This document shows, in pieces, positions 35,400-42,834 of a stretch of DNA of 55,796 nt. The DNA lies in the NCBI RefSeq assembly GCF_900188035.1, contig NZ_FZNN01000024.1:1-55796 (forward strand), written 5' to 3'. Source of the stretch: Puniceibacterium sediminis. GTDB taxonomy: Bacteria > Pseudomonadota > Alphaproteobacteria > Rhodobacterales > Rhodobacteraceae. Numbering within the stretch: the first letter of the stretch is position 1; the number at the start of each line of letters is the position of its first letter. The notes under the pieces were generated by a model. The model saw nothing but the letters and a program-made list of their open reading frames with translations, did not search any database and had not been told where the DNA came from. A program made the translations under genes and the position numbers.

Positions 35400-35759
35400 A
35401 TGAAACAACAGGCGATCTTCTTTCTGCGATACGCACTGGTCGTCATCCTCGCGGTTGGGATCGTCATGGCGTCCGAGTCGAAGATCCTGTCTCACAATCC
35501 TGCCGACCTTATGCAGATCGTGACGGACCACCAGATTGAGGCCACCGATCACGGCCACATACATGAAGACATCGTAGACATCGTCCATGCCTACGATGGG
35601 CACGCGCACGATATCGCCGATCACGATCATAGTCCGGCTTTGTTGCCCGCCAGGCGCGGTGCGAGCGCCCTCGATCCTGTCCGGCGCGGCTGGCCGATAG
35701 TCCAGCTTGCAGCCTCCGGACGCAAACCAATTGGCTTGGAACGACCCCCACGCGGTTGA
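35400..35759 (+). CDS. Small His/Asp-rich periplasmic metal-binding protein
   Basis: Encodes 119 residues. One N-terminal membrane segment or signal (FLRYALVVILAVGIVMA) is followed by a region rich in His and Asp (TDHQIEATDHGHIHEDIVD, then YDGHAHDIADHDHS). The C-terminal 40 residues are basic and without order, and may be read-through. I do not know a named family. Its place after the operator and before hupE suggests it binds nickel or cobalt outside the membrane. Confidence 0.6.
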   Translation: MKQQAIFFLRYALVVILAVGIVMASESKILSHNPADLMQIVTDHQIEATDHGHIHEDIVDIVHAYDGHAHDIADHDHSPALLPARRGASALDPVRRGWPIVQLAASGRKPIGLERPPRG

Positions 35760-35812
35760 GATAGCGCCCTCAGGCGCACGCTTTTTCCATCTCAACACAA
35801 CGGAAATCATAA

Positions 35813-36550
35813 ATGACAAACAACCGAGCCTTTGGTTCGGGAGTTCCGGTGCCGTCGCGGCCCCAACTCCTGTTCCTGCTGGCGATCGTGCTGGCCCTGA
35901 TGGCCTGCGCATCGTCTGCGTTTGCCCATGCCGTCACCGCCGGTGACAAGGGCTATATCCAGGAGGTCAGCGGCATGAAGCTGATCCCCTTCATGTATCT
36001 GGGGGCCAAGCACATGGTCACCGGCTACGATCACCTGCTTTTCCTCTTCGGCGTGGTCTTCTTCCTCTACAAGATGAAGCACGTCGCAATCTACGTCAGC
36101 CTGTTTGCCATCGGTCACTCAACGACCATGCTGGCGGGTGTCTACTTTGGCTGGAACGTCAGCTCCTACCTGATCGACGCTATCATCGGACTTTCTGTCG
36201 TCTACAAGGCGCTGGATAATCTGGGCGCATACCAGCGTTGGTTCGGTGTTCAGCCCAATACCAAGGCTGCCACGCTGATCTTCGGCTTTTTCCATGGCCT
36301 GGGGTTGGCTACCAAGATCCTCGACTACGACATCGCGCAGGACGGCCTTCTACCGAACTTGCTGGCATTCAATGTCGGGGTGGAACTTGGCCAGATTCTG
36401 GCACTCGCGATGATCCTGATCGTCATGGGTTATTGGCGCAAGTCAGGCAGCTTCTGGAAACACGCCTACACCGCAAACGTCGTCATGATGTCGGCTGGCT
36501 TCATTCTGATCGGGTATCAGATGACCGGCTATTTCGTCGCTCAATCCTAA
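35813..36550 (+). CDS. HupE/UreJ-family nickel/cobalt permease
   Basis: Encodes 245 residues with a signal-like first segment, then six or seven membrane helices. HupE/UreJ signatures are present: a His after the signal (SAFAHAVTAG), GAKHMVTGYDHLLFL with the H-x5-DH metal motif, FAIGHSTTM, and FGFFHGLGLA. HupE proteins move Ni(II) or Co(II) across the membrane. It lies 53 bases after the His-rich protein gene and 12 bases before the next gene. Together with an exporter and repressor this makes a metal balance cluster. Confidence 0.85.
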   Translation: MTNNRAFGSGVPVPSRPQLLFLLAIVLALMACASSAFAHAVTAGDKGYIQEVSGMKLIPFMYLGAKHMVTGYDHLLFLFGVVFFLYKMKHVAIYVSLFAIGHSTTMLAGVYFGWNVSSYLIDAIIGLSVVYKALDNLGAYQRWFGVQPNTKAATLIFGFFHGLGLATKILDYDIAQDGLLPNLLAFNVGVELGQILALAMILIVMGYWRKSGSFWKHAYTANVVMMSAGFILIGYQMTGYFVAQS

Positions 36551-36562
36551 AGGAAAATTGAC

Positions 36563-37195
36563 ATGCACAATGCAAACAAGCCCACCCCGGACGATCTGCC
36601 AAGCTCGGCGCTGCTTCTGAAGTCGACCGGTCTCGCCGCCGTTGCGGCAGCGGCCATTCTGGTGACGATCGTGCTGCCGTCGGAATACGGAATTGATGCC
36701 ACTGGAATTGGCGGTGTCCTTGGACTGAGCGAAATGGGTGACATCAAGACCCAGCTGGCCGAAGAGGCGGAAGCTGACCGGCTGATGGAACTGGAGAGCA
36801 GTGAGGCTGAAACCCAATCAAGCTTGGGAGATGCCATTTTTGGCCTATTCGTTGGTTCGGCCAGTGCCCAGACCGTCGAGGCATGGACGGACGAATACAG
36901 TGTGACCTTGGCGCCGGGTGATGGGATCGAGGTCAAGCTGGTGATGGAGGCCGGAGCCGAAGCGGAATACCAGTGGACCGTTGACGGAGGTGTCGTCAAC
37001 TTCGACCTGCATGGCGATGGAGGCGGTGAAAACATCAGCTACGAAAAAGGCCGCGCCGTTCCCGGAGACGAAGGCGTTCTGACGGCAGCCTTTGCAGGTA
37101 ATCACGGCTGGTTTTGGAGAAATCGCGACAGTCAGGATGTCACGGTCTCGTTGCTGGTGCGTGGTGCCTACAGCGACATGAAATTGCCAGAATAA
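36563..37195 (+). CDS. Membrane-anchored periplasmic protein of the Ni/Co cluster
   Basis: Encodes 210 residues. One membrane helix (about 19-42, GLAAVAAAAILVTIVLPSEYG) is followed by an acidic coiled segment (KTQLAEEAEADRLMELES). A beta-rich domain comes next, with WTDEYSVTLAPGDGIEVKLV, the WTVDGGVVNFDLHG core, and GNHGWFWRN. This resembles proteins annotated only as transmembrane anchor proteins next to HupE in other Rhodobacteraceae. Function is unknown; coupling to hupE (12-bp gap) suggests a shared role. Confidence 0.7.
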   Translation: MHNANKPTPDDLPSSALLLKSTGLAAVAAAAILVTIVLPSEYGIDATGIGGVLGLSEMGDIKTQLAEEAEADRLMELESSEAETQSSLGDAIFGLFVGSASAQTVEAWTDEYSVTLAPGDGIEVKLVMEAGAEAEYQWTVDGGVVNFDLHGDGGGENISYEKGRAVPGDEGVLTAAFAGNHGWFWRNRDSQDVTVSLLVRGAYSDMKLPE

Positions 37196-37696
37196 ACCGG
37201 GGTTGCCCCCGCGATCAGTGCAGAGGCAACATCCACAATTTCAAAATTAAGTCGGGCTTTTCGAACGCGTTTATAGCGTTGCGGACGTTCGCTGCGTTGC
37301 TGAATATCGGTAATGTGGGCTCCAAGCCGACTTGCGGCGGCGCAGCACGGAGTCATCGGGCCACAACCACCTCAGTGCTGCCCGCAGGCGACCGCAGCCA
37401 GCCCAAACTCGACACTCGCCCCCGGCCGTCGTCAGCAGGGGCCGTCAACAGACAGGGCGGAAAGCTCCCATTCGTCGCTGTTGTGGTATGATCATTCTGT
37501 CCTGCGGGGAGGCGGCCACTCGGTGGATAAACAAACTCGGGCACACTGTCGAAATTCTAACACTGACCCGAGTTCTTATGTTATTGCAAGCCTCCCGTAG
37601 AGCCAAAAATAAACCATAGGACTTAAAGATTTGGGACTTCTGATCTAGGCTAGGTCTGCAATGAGCCAGATCGGCTTAGCTTCTCTGGAGAAATTA
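37196..37696. other. Gene-free stretch upstream of restriction gene
   Basis: No recognisable gene in about 500 bp. The G+C content falls from about 37550 onward, marking the change from the metal cluster to the lower-G+C restriction gene. The last 150 bp should hold that gene's promoter. Confidence 0.4.
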
Positions 37697-39430
37697 ATGC
37701 CTGCCACGACGTTCAGCACATCAAACGACACCTACAAGCAACTACTTGCGGGTGGTGGCGTTTTTCAAATCCCCCGCTTTCAGCGCGACTACAGTTGGAC
37801 AGAGGAAAATTGGGAAGACCTTTGGTCTGACATTGATGATCTAATGCAGGGTAACGATGCGGACGCGCACTATATGGGATATCTTGTGCTTCAGCCCAAG
37901 CCGGACCGAACCCTAGATATCATCGACGGTCAACAGAGGATGACAACTTTGTCTTTGCTGGTATTGTCTGGGATGCGCAAGATCCGCGACCTTGTCCAAG
38001 CAGGAATTGATCCAGCGAATAACGAAACTCGCTTAGGTGAAATTCGGAGAACTTATATCGGACAAATTGATACCGTTTCTCTCTCCGTGGACTCGAAAAT
38101 CACCCTTAACCGGAACAACGACGATTACTACCAGACCTATTTAACAACGCTTCGTGACATGCCCGCCAGAGGCTTTAAGGCGTCAGAGCACTTGATGCGA
38201 AAGGCGACCGAGTGGTTTCAGCGGAGATTGAATGAGTACTTGGTCGCAACTGGTCGGCCTGAAGTAGAACACGGAGTGGCTATTGCCGAGCTTATTGATA
38301 CAGTAAGCCGGGGCTTGTTCTTTACTGTCATCACAGTTGATGATGAGTTAAATGCATATAAGGTTTTTGAGACATTAAATGCGCGTGGAGTAAAGCTTGC
38401 GGCTCCAGATCTTCTTAAAAACTATTTGTTCTCTCTTATTAGTAGGGACACTGCTGGTGCAGCTCATGATAGAGAGCTCGATCAAGTGGAACGTCGCTGG
38501 TCAGATATTCTGGAGCGACTACAGTCGGAGAATATTACAGCTTATCTGCGAACGTATTGGGGTGCAAATCATGCGTTTGTTCGGCAGTCTGAGTTATTCA
38601 AGGTAATTAAACGTAGTATTGCAGATAGAGAGCAAGCTTACAGGCTGATCACCGGGTTAGAGGATGGCGTCGAAACCTATCTCTCACTCACCCAACCGGA
38701 CCAATCCGGTTGGGCTGGTGAAGACCGGGAGAACGCAAAGTTATTAAAGCTGTTCAGTGTGAGGCAGCCTTTCGCACTGTTAATGGCAATGCAGGACAAA
38801 ATTCCAGAAGGATTTTCTCAAGTTCTTTCTGGCATCGTCAACATTACCTTCCGTTACAACGCAATAAGCAATCTGCAAGCGAATGAGCAAGAGAGAACCT
38901 ACTCTCGTGTTGCAATCGGTATCTCTCAAGGTAGCTATACGAGCGCCGCAGAGGTGCTTCGTGAACTTAGATCGATCTATCCAAACGATGAGGTATTTAG
39001 GGCAAACTTCTCAGTGAAGGCATTTGACACATCGAACAACAGGAACAAGCAAATCGTTCGCTATATCCTTGCAAAGATAGATGCCCAGAACTCACAAACT
39101 GCCTATGTGTCACCTCCTTCAGAAATAAGTGTTGAGCATATATTACCTGAAAACCCCGCCGACAACTGGCCGCTCTTCTCAGAAACTGAAGCTGCCTCAT
39201 CAGTCTACCGATTGGGAAATATGATGTTGTTGGAAGAGAGCTTGAACCGACGCGCCGGAAACTTAGCATTTATCCAAAAGAAGCCCCTGTATGCGGATAG
39301 TAACTTACTACCCCCAAGTCAGCTTGCCATTGTGGACTGGGACTGGGATGGATCTCAAATTGAAAATCGACAGCGGCAACTTGCAATAGTCGCGACAGGG
39401 ATCTGGCGGGTATCACAGCTACATCCGTAA
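37697..39430 (+). CDS. GmrSD-like type IV restriction protein (DUF262 + DUF1524)
   Basis: Encodes 577 residues. The N-terminal DUF262 (ParB/Srx-like NTPase) has IPRFQRDYSW (25-34), IIDGQQRMTTL (75-85) and a later VFETLNARGVKL. The C-terminal DUF1524 HNH-like nuclease has SVEHILPENP (478-487) and RLGNMMLLEESLNRRAGN (505-522). Fused GmrS-GmrD proteins cut modified phage DNA using nucleotide hydrolysis. The start at 37697 follows CTGGAGAAATTA; an in-frame ATG at 37661 has no such site. G+C is lower than in its neighbours, a sign of transfer. No partner methylase or defence gene is adjacent. Confidence 0.85.
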   Translation: MPATTFSTSNDTYKQLLAGGGVFQIPRFQRDYSWTEENWEDLWSDIDDLMQGNDADAHYMGYLVLQPKPDRTLDIIDGQQRMTTLSLLVLSGMRKIRDLVQAGIDPANNETRLGEIRRTYIGQIDTVSLSVDSKITLNRNNDDYYQTYLTTLRDMPARGFKASEHLMRKATEWFQRRLNEYLVATGRPEVEHGVAIAELIDTVSRGLFFTVITVDDELNAYKVFETLNARGVKLAAPDLLKNYLFSLISRDTAGAAHDRELDQVERRWSDILERLQSENITAYLRTYWGANHAFVRQSELFKVIKRSIADREQAYRLITGLEDGVETYLSLTQPDQSGWAGEDRENAKLLKLFSVRQPFALLMAMQDKIPEGFSQVLSGIVNITFRYNAISNLQANEQERTYSRVAIGISQGSYTSAAEVLRELRSIYPNDEVFRANFSVKAFDTSNNRNKQIVRYILAKIDAQNSQTAYVSPPSEISVEHILPENPADNWPLFSETEAASSVYRLGNMMLLEESLNRRAGNLAFIQKKPLYADSNLLPPSQLAIVDWDWDGSQIENRQRQLAIVATGIWRVSQLHP

Positions 39431-39460
39431 CCTGTTTCGTTCAATTTAAATAAGATCATG

Positions 39461-39492
39461 TGGTGTAGGGGGGGGAGGATTTGCACCTCCCC
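39461..39492 (-). other. tRNA-3'-end-like hairpin after the restriction gene
   Basis: Read on the minus strand, GGGGAGG-TGCAAAT-CCTCCCC forms a seven-bp stem with a seven-base loop close to a T-arm loop, and the strand ends CCCCTACACCA. No D-arm, anticodon arm or 5' acceptor strand is found beside it. It could be the 3' remnant of a tRNA-like gene used as an attachment site, or simply a hairpin terminator without a T run. Confidence 0.3.
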
Positions 39493-39562
39493 TCGCGGAA
39501 CTATCGGCTAAGACCTTGGCCTAAACCGTCTTCATTTTTGTTGGCGTAGCATCTCAACCAAG

Positions 39563-39760
39563 CTAGGCCCACAGAACCGCGAGAACGTCCAAACCAGTTT
39601 TAAACGTTTCTTTCATGAAATCCTCCATTTTCAGATCGAAGTTAAGAAACCAGTCAATGCAGACCCAGAGGATGATAAGCCACGCCCCAAGATTTCCAAT
39701 AGCGATAGCCAATGTCGTTAAAGCCAACCCCGAAACCTTGGATATAATGTAAGGTCCATT
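39563..39760 (-). pseudogene. C-terminal part of a small membrane protein, cut by IS110
   Basis: The minus strand holds an open frame of 65 codons ending TAG at 39563-39565. It reads SKVSGLALTTLAIAIGNLGA, then WLIILWVCIDWFLNFDL (a clear membrane helix), KMEDFMKETFKTGLDVLAVL and WA. No ATG or GTG opens it before an upstream stop, and the left side of the IS110 element begins close by, so the 5' part was probably lost on insertion. A short internal start (MKETF, after GGAGG) is possible. Family unknown. Confidence 0.5.
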
Positions 39761-39764
39761 TCAA

Positions 39765-39946
39765 ATTTTGTAAATGCAGTGTCGGGACCCGTCCGGGTAA
39801 CAACCCTTTACGAATGTTCACAAAGAGACAGCCGCAGCGCGGCGTTGCGGCATTCGATCAATGACCGGTAATGGGATGTGTCGGCTGCTTCCCCACCGTT
39901 GGGTTATCCTGAAGAGGGATCAACCGTGCATCAAGGAGAAGTAGCC
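39765..39946 (+). ncRNA. Candidate bridge-RNA region of the IS110 element
   Basis: In IS110-group elements the non-coding DNA upstream of the transposase encodes a structured RNA with loops that pair with target and donor DNA. This 180-bp segment has no gene, contains GC-rich inverted stretches (GTCGGGACCCGTCCGGGTAA near 39781) and lies in the right place. I have not folded it. The element's left border is not fixed by a visible repeat. Confidence 0.35.
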
Positions 39947-41014
39947 ATGTGTGCAAAGAAGTCAGGAAGCTTCGAAGACCTTGCCGTCGTCGGTGTCGAT
40001 ATCGGCAAGGACACGTTTCATCTGGTCGGGTTCGACCGGGCCGGCCAACTGGTCATGCGCAAGCAGATCAAGCGCTTGGCCCTGAATGCCACCTTTGAGC
40101 AACTCCCACGCTGCATCGTGGGAATGGAGGCTTGCCTCAGCGCCCATTTTGTCAGCCGAACGCTGCGGGGCATGGGGTTCGAGCCGCGGATCATACCGGC
40201 GATTTACGTGAAGCCGTTCAACAAGGGCCAGAAGAACGATTACAACGACGCCGAGGCGATCGCCGAAGCCGCGTTGCGGCCGAACCTTCGGACCGTTTCA
40301 GAGAAGGACCAGGATCAGCTCGACCTTCAGGCCCTGCACCGGGTCCGGGCACGGCTGGCATCGCGGCGCACGGCCACCATCAACCAGATCCGGGCCTTCC
40401 TGATCGAGCAGGGCATCACCGTCAGGTCGGGGCTGCGGGCGCTGAAGAATTCCTTCGAAACGATCCTCGAACAGCGGCGGGATGAGATCTCACCTCGAAT
40501 GCGTGGCATCCTGATCGGGCTTTACGGCGACTGGCTCTGGCTGGACAAACGGATCGGGGACGTCTCCGGCGAGATCGAAGAGATCAGCCGCACCGAAGAG
40601 AACTGCGCCAACATCATGACGATACCCGGCATCGGGCCAATGATCTCGACGGCGATGGTCGCGGCCGTCGGCAAAGGTGAGGCGTTCGACAGGGGGCGCG
40701 ATTTTGCAGCCTGGGTTGGTCTGGTGCCCCGACAATTCAGCACCGGCGGGCGAACGATCCTCGGCCGGATCACCAAACGCGGCAGTCGCTACCTGAGGAT
40801 GTTGTTCGTGCAGGCGGCGAAAGTAATCATGATGCGCCCACACCGATGGTCCGACTTCAGTTTCGGATCGTGGCTGACCGAGGCGGTCGCCCGTATGCCA
40901 CGAAACAAGGCGGCCATCGCGCTTGCCAACAAGCTCGCTCGAACCGCCTGGAGCCTTCTGCGGCACGGCACCCGGTTTGACGCGCCAAAAGACGCGGCCA
41001 TGGAAGCGATCTGA
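39947..41014 (+). CDS. IS110-family transposase
   Basis: Encodes 355 residues. The N-terminal RuvC-like DEDD domain begins VVGVDIGKDTFHLV and includes NDYNDAEAIAEA; the C-terminal Tnp20 domain contains IMTIPGIGPMISTAMVA and FAAWVGLVPRQFSTGG with the serine-recombinase-like region. The start at 39947 follows AAGGAGAAGTAGCC. It is intact. Current knowledge is that IS110 enzymes are guided by a bridge RNA made from a non-coding end of the element; the candidate region here is about 39765-39946. Confidence 0.92.
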   Translation: MCAKKSGSFEDLAVVGVDIGKDTFHLVGFDRAGQLVMRKQIKRLALNATFEQLPRCIVGMEACLSAHFVSRTLRGMGFEPRIIPAIYVKPFNKGQKNDYNDAEAIAEAALRPNLRTVSEKDQDQLDLQALHRVRARLASRRTATINQIRAFLIEQGITVRSGLRALKNSFETILEQRRDEISPRMRGILIGLYGDWLWLDKRIGDVSGEIEEISRTEENCANIMTIPGIGPMISTAMVAAVGKGEAFDRGRDFAAWVGLVPRQFSTGGRTILGRITKRGSRYLRMLFVQAAKVIMMRPHRWSDFSFGSWLTEAVARMPRNKAAIALANKLARTAWSLLRHGTRFDAPKDAAMEAI

Positions 41015-41538
41015 CGCTTTCCACGGTCACGAAGGAGTTCGCGATAGAGAGGACAGCATGGAACGGAGAAAATACGCCCCAGAGTCTGACGGCCCAAATG
41101 GTCGTAATGGACCTTGCCGGTAGTGAGACCACGGCGCGTGCGTAACCCCATCAAGGCCACGGCCCGCGAGCCGATCAACAGGCCGGATACATATGAGCGA
41201 TTTCCGAAATCGTGCCGAATTCTTGATTGCGAACAGCAGCCGACACATACATTTGGGCCGGTCGTGTCATCAAGGCCGACCACGGTTCGCAACTTTGCAG
41301 CGACCGCTTCCTGCGCGTTGCTGACATTCGTGAGTGGCTCGGCGAAGGGTAGCTCTCTGACTTTCGCTCGGTGAGTCAGCACACCGTCATGTGTGCTGTG
41401 ATCGATATGATGTGCTTTGAGTAGTGATCGCTCAGTTCTGGGGCCAGCGCCCCAGATCGCAGCCAGAACCTTCAAAGAATCCACCTGTCGCGTACGCTTG
41501 TTGAAAACCAAGCGATGTTCTTCTTCAGCTGGAAGAAG
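41015..41538. other. IS110 right flank and gene-free stretch up to tRNA-Phe
   Basis: The first 130 bp or so are probably the IS110 right end. A 31-bp sequence at 41289-41319 repeats 15336-15366 exactly. No gene is recognised; a long minus-strand open frame crossing this region is a shadow of the transposase. Confidence 0.5.
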
Positions 41539-41613
41539 TGGTGCCCGGGGGCGGAATCGAACCACCGACACGAGGATTTTCAATCCACTGCTCTACCCCT
41601 GAGCTACCCGGGC
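41539..41613 (-). tRNA. tRNA-Phe (anticodon GAA)
   Basis: The 75-base minus-strand sequence folds as a tRNA. Acceptor stem GCCCGGG pairs with CCCGGGC, D-stem GCTC with GAGC, anticodon loop TTGAAAA gives GAA, T arm is GGTGG-TTCGATT-CCGCC, and CCA is encoded. One T-T mismatch lies in the anticodon stem. It stands between the IS-rich accessory part and the core-like genes, a common place for island integration. Confidence 0.95.
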
Positions 41614-41763
41614 ACGGGAGAACGGCAAGCCGTTCGGATGGTGGCGTTCTAGGCGAGCGTTGAACGGGTGTCCAGAGGAGAAAACAGGAAAATTTGCAGG
41701 CGCGGCCCGGCAGGTGTGCTTTACATCGCCTTCGCGCTTTCCCTGCGGCACGCGCCAGAGTAA

Positions 41764-42834
41764 ATGCAGGCCATGACAATGGAAATCAGCCAGCTTGACC
41801 AGATCCTGACGCACGGCTTTGACACCGTGATTGACGTGCGCAGTCCTGCGGAATTTGCTGAGGATCATGTGCCGGGGGCGATCAACCTTCCGGTGCTTGA
41901 TAACGAAGAACGCGCCCGGGTCGGCACCATCTACAAGCAGGAGAGCCCGTTTCTGGCGCGCAAGATTGGCGCGGCCTTGGTGTTTCGGAACGCCTCGGCC
42001 CATATCGAGGGGCCGCTGGCGCAGTTCGATGGAGCCTGGCGGCCACTGGTCTATTGCTGGCGCGGGGGGCAACGCTCTGGTTCTTTCGCCTGGATGCTCG
42101 GGCAGATCGGTTGGCGCTCCGAACTGATCAGGGGCGGGTACAAGGCCTATCGTCGGCTGGTGACAGAGCGGCTATATGATGCGCCGCTGGGTCTGCGGGT
42201 GATTCAGTTGGGAGGCTATACCGGGACGGCCAAGACCGAGCTGTTGCATCGTCTAGCCCACCGGAACGTTCAGGTGCTTGATCTAGAAGGGCTGGCGCGG
42301 CATCGCGGGTCGTTGCTGGGTGGCATGCCGGGCGGACAACCCAGTCAGAAGGCGTTTGAATCCGCGCTTGTTCTGGCCCTTCACGGTATGGATCCGACCC
42401 GGCCGGTGTTGGTCGAGGCGGAGTCGAGCAAGATCGGCGAGCTTCTGGTGCCGCCCTCGATCTGGGCTGCCATGAAAGTGGCCCCCTGGATCGAAGTTAC
42501 TGCGCCGATATCGGCACGGTCGGTTTACTTGGCTGAGGCATACGATGATATTCTATCGGACGGAGAGGCACTGCGGGACAAGCTGCGCCATCTTGTGGCG
42601 TTTCGGGGCGCGGCTGTCGTCGATCACTGGTACAAGCTGATCGACGCCGGAGACCGTCTGGCGCTGACGGCGGCACTGGCCGAGCAGCACTATGACCCGG
42701 CCTATGCCAAGTCGATGCGAGCTGTGGAACCTGAAATCATTGCCAGATTCGATACTCAAAGTCTGTCGCCGTCAGCACTGGATACCCTGGCCAACCGGAT
42801 TGCGGACCAGTTTCAGTCTGGAGCGTTGATCTGA
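41764..42834 (+). CDS. selU: tRNA 2-selenouridine synthase
   Basis: Encodes 356 residues. An N-terminal rhodanese domain (FDTVIDVRSPAEFAEDHVPG) carries the active Cys in VYCWRGGQRSGS. A P-loop domain follows (GGYTGTAKTEL). SelU (MnmH/YbbB) replaces sulfur with selenium in 2-thiouridine at tRNA wobble positions, via a geranylated intermediate, using selenophosphate. Its partner selD lies next door, convergent, with a 22-bp overlap of the 3' ends. ATGs at 41764, 41773 and 41779 are all possible starts. Confidence 0.92.
   Translation: MQAMTMEISQLDQILTHGFDTVIDVRSPAEFAEDHVPGAINLPVLDNEERARVGTIYKQESPFLARKIGAALVFRNASAHIEGPLAQFDGAWRPLVYCWRGGQRSGSFAWMLGQIGWRSELIRGGYKAYRRLVTERLYDAPLGLRVIQLGGYTGTAKTELLHRLAHRNVQVLDLEGLARHRGSLLGGMPGGQPSQKAFESALVLALHGMDPTRPVLVEAESSKIGELLVPPSIWAAMKVAPWIEVTAPISARSVYLAEAYDDILSDGEALRDKLRHLVAFRGAAVVDHWYKLIDAGDRLALTAALAEQHYDPAYAKSMRAVEPEIIARFDTQSLSPSALDTLANRIADQFQSGALI

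Noticed and set aside
40789-41583. 264-codon minus-strand frame running from IS110 to tRNA-Phe
   Set aside because: Most of it is antisense to the transposase or crosses the tRNA gene; no family is recognised.
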